From the NCBI GenBank assembly GCA_025200525.1, contig CM045762.1, positions 82,055,893 to 82,119,892 of the forward strand: DNA of 64,000 nt. Reading direction: 5' to 3'. The translations under genes were made by a program, and so were the position numbers. This DNA is from Camellia lanceoleosa (lineage: Eukaryota; Streptophyta; Magnoliopsida; Ericales; Theaceae). Shown piece after piece: positions 1-12,928 of this stretch; the stretch's first letter is position 1, and every line of letters begins with the position of its first letter. The notes under the pieces are model-generated. The model was not told the origin of the DNA, did no database searches, and was given only the letters and a program-made list of their open reading frames with translations.

Positions 1-289
1 ATAGAACCGGTCTCAGTTCAACACTCATATAGGTGATTCTTATTGTGAGTATCTCTTATACTAGTCTTGATTTTATGCCTAAATCAAGATATAAGTAATA
101 ATTAAAAGCAAAGCTTATCTTTAACCCCTACATACAACACATGTTGTAGATATCACTCTGACCATAGGAATGGGTAAGAAATTTAATCCCTTGGTGATTT
201 CTGGTTAGCCACACATGACTTAGTTATCCCTTTGAACTTAGTTCTTGGGATCTCCAGTCATATAAGTAGTGTTACCATTATGATGACTC

Positions 290-3200
290 TTATGTAATAG
301 CCTTTAATCCCATCCCCTTTGATGAATTATATACTTGCTCTTTTGTCAAGCCTTTTGTTAACGGATCCGCAATATTCTCTTTAGATTTTATATAATCTAT
401 TGAGATTATTCCATTTGAGAGAAATTGCCTTACGGTATTATGTCGACGACAAATATGTCGTGACTTACCATTATACATATGATTCTATGCCCTGCTTATT
501 GCAGATTGACTATCACAATGAATGTAGATAGCTAGCACAGGTTTTGGCCACATTGGAATGTCTTCTAAGAAGTGACAAAGCCATTTTGCTTCTTCTCCTG
601 CTTTGTCTAAAGCAATGAACTCAGATTCCATTGTGGATCGTGCGATGCATGTTTGGTTCGTGGATTTCCAAGAAACAGCAGCGCCTCCCTGAGTAAAGAC
701 ATATCCACTAGTAGATTTTGAATCTTTAGTATCCGATATGCAATTGGCATCACAATAACCTTCGAGTACTATTGGATATCGAGTAAAGTTCAAGCCATGA
801 TCACGGGTAAATCTTAGATATCTAAGAACCCGAATGATCGCTTTCCAATGGTCTTCTTCGGAGTTACTAGTGTACCTACTCAATTTACTGACAGCATAAG
901 CTATATCAGGATAAGTACAATTCATTAGGTACATTAGGCTTCCAATGATTTGGGAGGATTTTAACTGAGGCACCGCATCACCTTTATTTTTCGATAAATA
1001 AAGACTGATGTCTACAGGTGTTCTAGCTATGTTCATATCATCCTTGATAAATTTACCAAGAATTTTCTCAATATAACAAGATTGAGATAATGCATACCCA
1101 TAAGATGTTTTAGTAATTTTCATTCCTAATATTACATCTGTGACCTCCATATCTTTCATATCAAATCTTCTATTCAGCAATTGCTTAGTTGATTTGATCA
1201 TGTTTTGACTGTTTCTAATGATAAGCATGACATCCACATAAAGACAAATGATGATATAACCTTTGTCAGTATTTTTAACATAGACGCACTTGTCACATTC
1301 GTTTATTTTAAACCCATTAGTAGGCATAGCATGATCAAATTTTTCATGCCATTGCTTAGGTGCTTGTTTTAATCCATAAAGAGATTTTACAAGTTGACAA
1401 ACTTTCTTTTCGTGCCCTGGCACTACAACCCCTTCGGGTTACTCCATATAGATCTCTTTATTTAGATCACTGTTTAAAAAGTTGTCTTAACATCCATTTA
1501 ATGTATTTCTAAATTATACAATGCTGCAATAGCAATAAACTTGTGAATGGATGTTATTCTTGTCACAGGGGAATATGTGTCAAAATAGTCCAGACCTTCA
1601 TTTTGTTTGTAACCTTTTACCACAAGTCCTGCTTATACTTGTCTATTGAACCATCTACTTTCATTTTTCTCTTGAATATCCTTTTATATCCAAGAGGTTT
1701 AGAACCGGGTAGAAGATCCACCAATTCCCAAGTATGATTTTTCATAATGGATTCAATTTTATTATTAACAGCCTCTTTCCACAAAGGTGCTTCAGGACCT
1801 GTCATTGCTTCTTTAAAGCTTTGAGGTTCATTTTCTAATAGGTATGTTAGAAAATCTGAACCAAAGGATTTTGATGTTCTTGCTCTCTTACTTCGTCTTA
1901 GTTCATCATCAGTTAAATCCAGTTGGTTGAGGCCATTACTAGTCTCTTGTGTTTGATTGTCATTAGTCTCTTGACTTTGTGTACAATCATAAGTTCTTTT
2001 CTGTGAACTTAATTCTTGTCCTTTCTTGTAAGGAAAGACATATTCAAAAAACACAGCATTCCTTGACTCTATAATAGTGTTCACATTTATATCAGATATT
2101 TTTGATTTATAAGTCAGAAACCGATATGCACTACCATTCTGAGTATAACCAATAAACACATAATCCACTATTTTTAGTCCAATCTTAGTCTTTTTAGGAA
2201 TAAGAACTTCTACATTTGCCAAACACCCCCACACTTTTAAGTATTTGTAGGAAGGTGGTCGACCTTTCCATAATTCATAAGGAGTGCTGTTGGTTTTCTT
2301 GTGGGGTATTCTGTTAAGAACATAATTAGCAGACAATATTGTTTCCCCCCACAAGTTCTGCGATAAGCCTGAACTTAGTAACATAGCATTCATAATTTCT
2401 TTAAGGGTTCTATTATTTCTTTCAGCAATTCCATTTTGCTGTAGAGAATAGGGTGCTGTAGTTTGGTAAATAATGCCATGTTGTGCGCAAAATTCATATA
2501 ATGGTGCATCATATTCACCACCCCTATCACTTCTAACAATTTTAATGGTTTTTCCAAGTTGATTTTCAACTTCAGTTTTGTAGAGTTTAAACATTTCTAA
2601 GGCTTCATATTTATTTCTAAGTAAGTATATATAACAATATCTTGTGCAATCATCGATAAATGTTATGAAATACTTTTTACCTCTTCTAGTTTAAACAAAT
2701 TTAAGATTACATACATCTGTATGAATTAATTCTAGAGGTTCAGTTTTTCTTTCAACCAATTTAAATAGAGCCTTAGTTAGTTTTGCTTCTACACAAATCT
2801 CACATTTGTGATTAGGATCAATTTCACTTTGGTATATAATCCAAACCAATTAATCTATGCAAAACATCAAAATTTACATGTCCTAATCTACCATACCACA
2901 AATTCGACTCAAGAATATAAGAAAAAGATGTGTTATTCTCATTAATAGCATGTTTTGATACAACCGTCATTACATTCAACTTGAAGAGACCATCACTCAT
3001 GTATCTCTTACCAACATATATACCGCTCTTTGTTAATACAAATTTATCAGACTCAAAAACAAGCCTAAAACCATTTTTACTTAACAAAGAACTAGAAACT
3101 AAATTCTTTCGGATGTTTGGTACATGCAATACGTTGTTGAGGGTAAGTTCCTTCCCTGATGTCATCTTCAAGAACACTTTTCTTTGTCCAGCCATAGTAG

Positions 3201-4308
3201 AAATAGAAGAATTTCCTATGAAAAATTGTTCACCATTTGCAGCCTCATTGTAGGTAGTGAACATCTTCTTGTCCGCACAAATGTGATGAGTTGCTCCAGT
3301 GTCAACACACTATTTCTTGGGATTTCTAACCAAATTAGCCTTAGACACCACAGTAGAGAGATTGATGTCATTTACATCGTCAAAGATGTAATTTAATTTT
3401 GTCACATTGGCTTGATTGGGGGTCTTCTTGCTTGTACTTCCGCAATCCTTCTTTTGGCGGCGGCAGTCAGAAGCTCAATGTTCGGTCTTGCCACAATTAT
3501 AGCATTTTCTTTTGAATTTCTTATTGCCATTGTTGTCGCCTTGTTTAGGATCATCTCCAGTAAACTTCTTCTTTTTATTATGTGGTTTGTGCACTTGTTT
3601 AACCACATTAGCCTTGGACTCAATGAGATTTTTATCATTCCTCTTTTTAGCCTTTCGGTTATTTTCCTCAATTCTTACTCTCACAATCAATTCATCCATG
3701 GTCATCTCCTTGCGTTTATGTTTTAAATAATTTTTGAAATCTTTCCAAGCCGGTGGTAACTTTTCTACTAAAGCAGCGACTTGGAAAGACTCGCTTAGAG
3801 ACATACCTTCAGAATGAATATTATGCAAAATTAATTGAAAATTTTGAACTTGAGAAATTACAGTTTGGGAGTCTACCATAATGAAGTTCAGAAATTTACC
3901 GACAACAAATTTCTTTGTGCCGGCATCCTCTGTCATGTATTTTTTCTCCAAAGAATCCTACAATTGTTTTGCTGTTTTCAGAGGGTTGTAAACATTATAC
4001 AGTATGTTGTCAAGGCCATTAAGGATGTAGTTTTTGCACAGGAAATCAGACTGCTTCCAAGCATTTACAGCAGCAACAACTTGCCGATCACTTTCATTCT
4101 CTCTAAGTGCTGGAGCCTCTTCACGGAGAAATCAGGCCAAATTTAGAGTTGTAAAATAGAACAACATTTTTTGCTGCCACCTCTTAAACTCAGTTCCATT
4201 AAATTTTTTTGATTTTTCTCCATGATTTATCGGAACTTGAACATGGTTCTGGATAGAGACCGGAGTCATTGTAACGATCGGATTTGGAGTACTACTTTCA
4301 GCGGCCAT
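290..4308 (-). pseudogene. Copia A gag-pol, multiply broken
   Basis: The start is the ATG at 4306-4308 (protein begins MAAESSTP). The gag part carries a CCHC zinc knuckle near 3450-3500 (CYNCGKTEH), interrupted by a TGA after the histidine although the cysteine spacing is kept. The protease motif VDTGATHH is intact near 3285-3300. The gag-pre-integrase motif [16 protein letters not shown] lies near 2830-2880. The integrase core is in 1617-2594 (SDRGGEYD, QQNGIAERNNRT). Reverse transcriptase is split by frameshifts around 1423-1617. RNase H follows ([12 protein letters not shown] near 600-650), and the tail DPLTKGLTKEQVY sits near 300-360. The RT catalytic box reads YVDV, not YVDD. At least five separate open segments in different frames show it cannot encode a polyprotein. 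Confidence 0.85.
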
Positions 4309-6024
4309 AATATTTGATTATGAAAATCAGAAAAAACCAAAATACAAATTAATTTTCTAGTTACTAAAACCAGAAAATAAATTATAATACAAAATAATTT
4401 TATTTTCCTTGTTACTAAAACTAGAAAAATAAAATATCACAATAATTTTTTGTAACACAAATTAATATTCTGTAATTATTAATGACACCAGTATATTACT
4501 GTAGACGAGCCTGAACGTCCCGGCTCTGCGTGCGAATGGCGCGAAATCTGTTTTGTTCATTAGCTACTACAGTTCGGACTCAATGTCACGGTTCTGAATC
4601 TAATCTCGCAAAGTGCAATGCAAGACCGATAAATCACCAAAGAGTCAAAATCCGGCAAATCGTTTTGGAAAACTGATTTTAATAAAGAAGTGCCAAGCAT
4701 GGACTGCTTTGTCAGATACAGAGTCGCCACCTAAATGTTTTATTTTGAAAAATTTAGGAAACCCTGACTCGTGCCTAAGGCCACGTGTTTGTCATCACCA
4801 AAGTTGCCTCGGCTTGGGAACTTGGGTACGAGAGAGGAAGGTCATGCAATGAGTACCCCCGCTCGCTCGATCAAGAAGATCGGCCTTTACTAAGCATGAT
4901 ATTTTGTTTTTGAAAACACATGTGTTCTTATTCCGGTTTATTAGCTAGCTTTACTATGCGATGGGCACAACATACAAGTATAGACTAGATCACCTAAGTT
5001 GGAACAAAATATCTCATGTTTGTTTGTTTGAAAATGGTTTGAAGGTGCTACTCGCAAGTAGGCTAAGACGTGGATTTGTCACCCTCGAGTGGGCTTAGAA
5101 AAACATGATTTGTCACCCTCAAGTGGGCTTAAAACTCGCATTTCGATGAATTGTTCCAATTTAAGTAATCTAACCTTCACCCACAGGCATTCAGGTAGTT
5201 AAACACTCAAGCAAATAGCCTCATGGCAAGCATGCTATCATGGCAATCACTTATACTCATGCAAGGATACTAAAGCATAAACATTTACAGTATACTCCAA
5301 GCCCAAACAAAAGCTAGTTAGTAATCATGCATGATCCTGGCTATGTTAAGATGGCTAATGCAACACATGCAAAATGCATCTCGAAATAGGCTCGGCTATT
5401 CTAAGATGGCATATGAGGTGTAACTTGATAACATGCTGTTGAACACGTATTCAAGTAAATGTATTGAAATACAATGCGGTTAGTATGATGCGCCGAGCCC
5501 GGTGCATGCAATACAGAGGTATGGGTGCAAACATGCAAGCATAGGAATGCTAATCGAAACATGACCTAGAACTAACCATCGTAAGCGGTTAAGTAAAAGG
5601 GAGAAAGATGTGGGATTGGAAGACATTCACACACTCATGCACACTTAGTACAAAACTCGCCCTCTCGACGGAGGGTCCGAATGAATCAACAAGCTAGCTA
5701 CACTAAGCTATTCTAACTAATCTAATAATTTAATTAGACTAATTATTACAAGATCAAATTGAATAACTAGCTACAACTAATTATTACAACACATTAACTA
5801 ATTAAACGAATTAGCTAGGTTACAAAACCAACTAAGTAAGGAAGGAAAGAAGTTGAAGTGAGCTGCCATAGATCTACTTCGGAATGATGAATGATGCATG
5901 CTCGATCGCCTCACTCAGAAATCCGTTGCCATGCCTCATGTTGCCTCTGTTTGTATACTTCTGCACTTCTGAAAATTGTGCCAACTTCTGAAACACTTCT
6001 GATCCACCTCATAGATATGCTGAG

Positions 6025-6142
6025 AGGCCATCGGCCAAATGGTATGGTCATCGACCAAGGGATAAGGGTCATCAACCACTTTTGAGTCCATCGGCCAAAT
6101 ACTGATAGCCGATCGGCACACTAGATGGCCGATCGGCCATCT
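6025..6142. repeat. Dispersed CATCGGCC/CGATCGGCC motifs
   Basis: About six variants of ATCGGCC and ATCGACC occur in some 115 bp, ending in GGCCGATCGGCC, a perfect 12-bp palindrome near 6128-6139. In the related LTRs B (25880-25960) and G (48290-48350) the equivalent place holds a different set of GC-rich inverted motifs. Confidence 0.7.
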
Positions 6143-8110
6143 CTTCCTGCAAACTGCTCCTTTTGCTGCAGCAGAGTACAAACAGAGGCATGGCAATACA
6201 TTTGCAAGAAAATGTTGTGCAACTACACCCCTTATTATGTTTGAAGCTCAAAAGAGTGTAGTGCTCGACTCTTGAGCCATCAATCACGCATTTCGATGCA
6301 TGATGGCCAAAGAGGCCGAGTCGCACAATTCAATGTGAATGAAATGTACAAAAACACATAAGGGACCTTAACCTCTATTATGTTTGATCAAGAAGCAAGG
6401 CATGCACACACAATGCAATGCAACAAGCATGCAAAATCATGCAATGCAACAAGCATGTAACAACATGCAATGCACCAAGCATGTATCAATAATGCAAGTA
6501 ACAAGCACGCAAAACACAATGCAACCCAAACATGCAAGCATGATGCAATGTAACAACATTTGAACAACATGCAAAGATGGACTTAATCCAAAATGGTCAG
6601 ACCTCAATCATGCCCAAATCAGTGGCCAAAACACCAAAACTAAGGCATCAAAAGGCAAAACATACATGCACGCATATTGGTCCATAAACTAGGCAACAAT
6701 GCACAATCCTCAAACATGAGCACGGTGTGACAAACATCAGAATATGGCAATGAAATAAGCTCTGAAATCATGTGAGGAATGATGCCAAATCATGCACATA
6801 ATACAAGCATGGCCTGCTAGGAGGTTCAAAGCATAAGGCTAGCCAAGGATCTTGTACCAAGGCCACATGAATCAAGCCCCAAAGGGCCAAGGACAACCAA
6901 AACAGTCCTAGATCATGCCAAAATGAATCTAAAATATGCATGGACCAAAGCCAAAACAAGTCAACATGAAAGGCATAAGGCACGATGCAAGTAAGGCCAA
7001 CAAAGGGGATTGCACTACACCTATCAATACCAAACATGGCATGACTTTGACAACAAAAATCAGAGATGCATCATGGTAAAACAAGACCAAAAATACATTG
7101 AAATGATAGCCCAAAGGCCTAAGCATAGAGGCATGCACAATGACACACTCTTAAGGCATAAAACACCAACTCTTCAAAGCATTGAAAGAATGACAAAGGC
7201 AAGTGTATGACCATGAAACATGCACTAAAATATCATTTCAAATGATGCCAAATCATGAGAATAGTCTAAGCAATGCATGCTAGTGGATTTGATACACAAA
7301 GCTAACAAGCTAGATTGAACCATGGCTATACAAAACAATGCATGCATGACTAAAACAACATCAAATAGAGCTCAAGTATGGTAAAACATGAGGGAAAGCT
7401 TCTTTGAGTTGAGCCAGAACATGCAAGAATGATGATCCAAACGCAAGATGTATGTTAAGGCAATAGAGAGGATTGCACTACAAGTGCATGGTGCATGCAA
7501 GAGGCTATCAAACCAACCTTAGACAGAGGTATATCATGCTGAAATTACATCAAAAAGTTGCTGAAATGGAACCAAAACATGCTAAGCAAACATGCTACTA
7601 TTATGAGTCATTCATACTAGCATACAAAACACAAGGAGATGGGATGACCCTCTCCTATTTGAGACCTTAAAATCACCTTTCCACCACTAAAAATCCTCTG
7701 AATTTCAGTGGTGAGAAGGCCAAAACAAGGTGGTCCCAATAGCTTAAAAGGATGGTTCAAAACAAGGCCAAACAAGGTCTAAGAGGGGGTAGACTACCCC
7801 CAACACAAAAATGACCTTAAACAAACATCACAAGCATGAAAAATAAGAACTTTTTACAGTAGAAAATTAAGCTTAAATCAGCATGCAAATAGGTCTAAAA
7901 GCTTAAGCCAAAACAAGGGATTAAAAGGTTAGTTTCTCATCCTTGAAGAACACTTTCAAGAACACAACTCCAGCAGCTTTTCTAAGTTCAAACCAACCCC
8001 AAAACACAAAAACCAACTCCTCAGTACCTTAGTAACAAAATGATGGTGTTCTAGTACGTGTTTGTGTGCAATAGTATGAAGAAATCACATTTTTGAGCAC
8101 AAACAAGAGC

Positions 8111-8114
<4 letters not shown>

Positions 8115-8159
<45 letters not shown>
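8115..8159. repeat. (GA)n microsatellite
   Basis: An uninterrupted GA dinucleotide run of about 45 bp inside the solo LTR. Confidence 0.95.
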
Positions 8160-8161
<2 letters not shown>

Positions 8162-8392
8162 CAATATAGAGAGAGTGATATATGTTTTGTATCTCTACTT
8201 TTCAGAATCTCTGGAAAGGGAGAGGGGCCTCCCTTCTAATAGAAAATCAATTCTCAAGCTTGTTGAACAAGCTTGAGTCTTGATTCAATCCCTCCATACA
8301 CGGAGGATGAGAATTATGCTCACTAGCTGTTACAGCTGGCACAAAAATATCTGCAAAAGCAAGTGGAAAGGTTTCAGAAAAGAAATATGGCC

Positions 8393-8462
8393 GATCGACC
8401 AAAAAGAGTGCCGATCGACCAAAAAGAGTGCCGATCGACCAACAAGAGTACCGATCGGCCAA
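8393..8462. repeat. 21-bp tandem repeat with CGATCG core in solo LTR
   Basis: Three to four head-to-tail units of GCCGATCGACCAAAAAGAGT, the last ones drifting to ACCGATCGGCC. The core CGATCG is self-complementary. The block lies about 270-340 bp inside the LTR start, in U3. A related cluster lies at 6025-6140. Confidence 0.85.
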
Positions 8463-8740
8463 CATTTCCGAGTAGCAAGAAAACAAGGCCGATGGCACAA
8501 GGCCTTAGCCGATGGATTGTAGAGATGGCTAACAAGCCACCTTCTTCCCTCAGAAGCAAAAATCACAAGTCCTTGGTCCACAACCAAGCACAAAATAAAC
8601 AAGTTGAGAGATCCTAAGGCAATGCGCGTAGCCAAAACCTTCGGGAACTCAAAATGAACACAAGCATGGATGATCATCGAGTGTTCAAATGATGACGTCC
8701 AAGTCTTGAGGACGGTAAAAAATGGAGTGTCTACAATTAC

Positions 8741-9779
8741 TACTAGTTGTCAAAGAAAATAAACAATATATTACTACTATTTGTATTTTCCAACCAGAAT
8801 ATCACTTTTGTGAAAGCATAGAAAATTAAATACAATAAAGACACCAAAAAATATTGTGTCTTAAGATTGTTGAACAATCTTTACCATATTTGAAAAATAA
8901 ATTATGTTTGTGCACTTAACAACAAACGGAACACAGAAGAAATAAATGAAAGAAGAGAGTTTGTTTGATTACAAAAATCAAACCAGAAAATAAAATAAAA
9001 TAAAACAGATTTTTATTTTGTTACAAAAACAAAATCAAAATCAAAATCAAAATCTGAAACAGAAAAAATAATAAAATAGAAAAGTAAATTAATTACTTAC
9101 CAAATTAATTTTGTTGAACAAATTTTTTGATCAAGTTTAGTGTTTAACATTGTGTCCTTAAGACAGATTCGTCCTCTCCACGGTGCTTTCAGAATGTAGA
9201 CGTCTATCTCCCAGAATAAAATTATCAACAACAAACAATAGCAACATTACAAATTGTTTGCACAATGAACACACTTTGTGTTTACACTCTTTCTTACAAG
9301 AAAATAATGTAGCAAAATTGAGAGAGACTAGGCAAAGTTAGAGACAAAATTGGAGTGAAAGAATCAAATGAGAGACTTGTCTATTTATAGATGTAAAGGT
9401 GACTTTTCAGTTTGAATTAAACAGGTAATAAACCTGTTTGAACAGGTAGCAGATCTGTTCGGTTTGAATGAACAGATATGGCACTGTTTGGGTTTGAATT
9501 TGAACAAATAACCGAATCTGTTTGGTTTCTTTAAATAGATATGGACCTATTTGGGTATAGGAAAAAACCGGACATATTTTTTTTGGAATTATATTGGATT
9601 CTGAACAGAAATTTTATTTTACCAAAAAATAAAATAAAATTCAAATGTTTTTTGCCCAAAAAGATAGGTATTGGGCCGGACAAACCTAACCTCAGCCTAA
9701 CCTGGTCGACCGGACGAACAGTGGCGCGCGCGTGTGTTTATTTTTGGGTTCAATAGGTCTAGTCCACTTTGCCCATAAC
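8741..9779 (-). other. Copia A 5' leader and LTR region
   Basis: An AT-rich stretch continuing copia A beyond the nested solo LTR. Read on the minus strand, it has a U3-like part (about 9779-9400), a TATA box at 9381-9390 and then an R/U5-like transcribed part. It contains no coding sequence. I found no clean TG...CA pair or tRNA-Met primer site, so the LTR edges are inferred. Confidence 0.45.
9381..9390 (-). promoter_or_regulatory. TATA box of copia A LTR
   Basis: CTATAAATAG on the minus strand, a good plant TATA box, followed downstream by a CT-rich leader as is usual in LTR promoters. Confidence 0.55.
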
Positions 9780-10698
9780 CTCCCACTCTACAAAACTTAG
9801 ATGCCCCTTGGGGCCTACCCCAAGTTACAAACATATACCCTATAAACCCAAAAAATTCTTCTCACCAAACTAATATGGGACAAGCCTTTATTCAAACCTT
9901 TCAGAATTTTCTATCAAAACTCCATTTCCATGAAGCTCATTTTGGCTTCAATTTGCTTATCACCTGATAATGATTTTGAGCAACCAAATATACAATGCGG
10001 CTTACAATGCGGCATAGAACGCGTTACCACTTAGACCCGCCAAATTTGAAGCATGGGTCCCACCTAAAAATTAGACCAAAGTTGAGAAAAAATTCTGTTT
10101 TTCCAAAACTTTCAAGACCCATTTCTAATATTTTTTAGAGTATACAGAGTAAAATATAATTTCAAAAAATTAAATTGATTGGATATTAGTAGTCCTTTCA
10201 TCGAATCACATTTATATATAAAAAAATGAACGATAAACGTAATTTGAAATATAAAACTAAATACAAATATGATTCGATGAAAATGATATCGATGTACTAT
10301 TAATTTATTTTTTACAAATTTATTTTACTTAACATGATCTAAAAAGTAAACAATTCGATTTATCTAAATGAATCCCAAAAGAGGTACAAAAATCACATAC
10401 AAATGGCAACTGCGCATAGTAAACAACAGCCCCAGACAGACGCAGACCATTAAAAAAATAAATTTATTTATAATAATGGTATTATTATATTATTTTTATC
10501 CAATTTTTTATATAAATTTTATATGTGTTTAGAATTTTTTATTATATACTGGGGACAATGCAAACCAACTTGGCCGAGATTATTCCGAAGTCAAACCATG
10601 TGCTCTTACTCTGGTCCTCGAAGGAAGAAAGATAGAAGGAACAAGGAAATGCTTTTTGACCAATCAAATTAATCACGATTCATGAGGATGTCGTTTTC

Positions 10699-10721
10699 AT
10701 ATATATATATATATATATATT
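10699..10721. repeat. (AT)n microsatellite
   Basis: An alternating AT run of about 22 bp in intergenic DNA. Similar runs occur at 11185-11205 and 11719-11740. Confidence 0.95.
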
Positions 10722-12918
10722 GCACAGGAATGTCGTTATCATATTGGGGGTTGAAAAAAGCTAATAGATTAAATTAAACTTTAAAATTAACCAGAATTTT
10801 CTTAGCTGGATAGAACCACTGAATTTCGCTAAGAGGTTAAGGGTGTGTTTAATTGGATTATTTAATTAGAAAAATGAAAAGTGAAAAAAAAATATTATTT
10901 TATTTTATTTATTTTATTATAATGAAAAACACAACAGAAAAAGACAATGAGAGGGAAACATAATATTACATTTTGTCTTTTGAATTCATTTTCACCTTTT
11001 CTCTCCATTTCCCAATTCAACTAAACATAATTTGAAATTTGAATCAGGTCAATTGTTTCTCATTTTTTTTCCTATTCCTTTTCTCTTTTAATTTCACTCA
11101 CCAAATTTTACAACCAAATACAACCTAAGAGTGTTAAGTTTTGACAAGACTTTCTCTTTAAACTATGGCTTCCAATGAGCTTAAATATATATATATATAT
11201 ATATAATAATTACATTAATTTCCTTTAAGAGTTAGAAAAAATATAATAAACTCATAGTTCTAAAATAATTACATTAGGTTCTCTTAATTTTTAATCTACA
11301 TAACATTTAGCCTTATTCCCATCAATAATTCGTTAGTTATAAATGATAAAATGATATTTTTTCTGAGCCTTACTAAAAAATTAATCAGTATAATTATACC
11401 AAAATTTATAATTTATTGTTTTTTAAAAATTTTTTTTTTTTAAACTTCAAGGAAGATCAATGTAATTTACACAAAATGAAAGGGATAAACTAGATTAGTA
11501 GTCCCTGTATTTTATTCCTTCTGTCATTTTACTCTTGCAATTTCAATTGCTCAATTTTTATCCATAATTTTAAATTTTGTATTAATTTAGTCTAATTAAT
11601 AACGATGATTAGGATTTTTGAAGGAAAATGGTCATTGAATTGGTTAAGATTAACTCACTAAATTGAAGAAGTGTACAATTTTACATGCCGCTTAAATGTG
11701 TATTTTGCAAAAAAACTAATATATATATATATATATATATTAACTAATTAAGATAAAATTATAAATTGAAAATCAAAATCAAACTAATTAAAATTACAGA
11801 AATTAAAAGGACACAAAAATTAAAATATAGAGAGTAGTAATGTAATTTATCCAAATAAAAATAAATAAAGCTGCCTAGGAGTGTGAGGTGCATCTCAATC
11901 TCAACCCAAAATTTTGTCCAATATTCTGGATATAAACACACACAGTCAAAGGAAAATGTTTCAAATGCTTAGATTTTTTTACAATTCTACTCACAATGAT
12001 ATCTTAAGAGAAGTATCAATTTTTAATTTATTACAAGTCAAATCATGAAAAATGTTTATGACCTACAAAATACTCCCACAATTATATCCTTAATGATATG
12101 GTATCATATGTATCAACTTTTAATTTGTTACACATTCAATGATATAGGGTCTCACTTCCTTACCACATCATTGTGGGTGATTTTGGAAGTCTGAAAGTGT
12201 GGGTGTTTGTACCCTTTTTGGGGAAAATTGTCTCGTGACAATTTACCAAATTATTTAATGCCACGTGGCGATGGAAGATAAAGAGTCAGATTGTTTGAGA
12301 CCCACCACCGAAGTCAAGTGAAATGGCGGTTGAGCGAAGGATAATGAAAGCCCTAACCATTCCTAATAATTATGAGATTGTTGAGGCTTATCTCCTAAAA
12401 TGATGCCTTATCTCTTTGTTTGTTACTAATTGGGCAGCTACGGATGAAGATTACATGGGATTTGAAAATTTAGCAAATCAACAAAAACGCTACAAAAGTA
12501 GAACCAATTTTCCTAACTCAAGGAAAGTGGGGTTTTTATGGGACACGTGTCAGATTGGAAGGAGATATAAGATCAACAATATACTATAATCAAGGAATCG
12601 AATTCCCCAAATCATGCAAGGTTAGGTTTGAGGGTTCTTGTGGATAAGCAAACATGGCAGATACAAAGGTTTTGAGGATCAATTCAAATGAGGTTTTTCC
12701 ATAAATCATGCAAAATAAATTCAAATTTGATTCTTGAAGGACACGTGGCAACTTTAAGGAGCTTGATGGACCAAGTCAAAGCTACAAAGGTATGCATTAT
12801 CAATGGAAGGTCAAAACCATTCTTACCTTTGGGGGTCAAGCTAAGGATCAATGACAATGTCACTATGAGAGACTTCCACGTTCCTAACAGTTGAGTAGAA
12901 ATAGGGGCTTCCCCAACA

Positions 12919-12928
12919 CTATATAAAG
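12919..12928 (+). promoter_or_regulatory. Orphan TATA box (CTATATAAAG)
   Basis: A strong TATA match preceded by GC-richer sequence with two CACGTGGC-like words (ABRE/G-box type, about 12260 and 12740) and followed by a transcribed-looking AT-rich leader. No coding sequence follows. It is probably the U3/R junction of an unrecognised, degraded retroelement, or a dead gene promoter. Confidence 0.4.

Larger units (their letters stand above)
4495..8740 (-). mobile_element. Ogre/Tat-type solo LTR (4500-8735) with ATTAC target duplication
   Basis: The LTR runs 4500-8735 (4,236 bp). It begins TGTAGAC and ends GTCTACA, so its ends are a 7-bp inverted repeat. ATTAC is present directly on both sides, at 4495-4499 and 8736-8740, which is the 5-bp duplication expected of a gypsy integrase. 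It shares long stretches with the LTR at 40960-45774, which has an adjacent tRNA-Arg-type primer site; that is the basis for the Ogre/Tat call and the minus orientation. No internal coding region is present, so the element probably reduced to a solo LTR by LTR-LTR recombination. It sits in the copia A leader and is therefore younger than A. Confidence 0.9.
1..9779 (-). mobile_element. Ty1/copia element A, decayed, split by a solo LTR
   Basis: Minus-strand copia element with domains in the order gag, protease, integrase, reverse transcriptase, RNase H, which is the copia order. Its 3' LTR would lie left of the window. The coding part runs from 4308 down to about 290. The leader is interrupted at 4500-8735 by an Ogre-type solo LTR and resumes at 8741. 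The right limit is uncertain. I place it near 9779 because a TATA box and an R/U5-like leader occupy 8741-9400 and the sequence changes character near 9780. I could not find a clear primer binding site. The copia assignment is firm; the clade is not assigned. Confidence 0.75.

Noticed and set aside
5340..7660. CATGCAAGCATG-type words as a possible satellite or seed-type RY regulatory array
   Set aside because: They are spread irregularly through the TG/CA-rich part of all Ogre-type LTRs here, without fixed period, so they reflect LTR composition.
5891..8677. Short open frames within the solo LTR
   Set aside because: They overlap on both strands, follow the CGATCG repeats and are not kept in the related LTR at 40960-45774.
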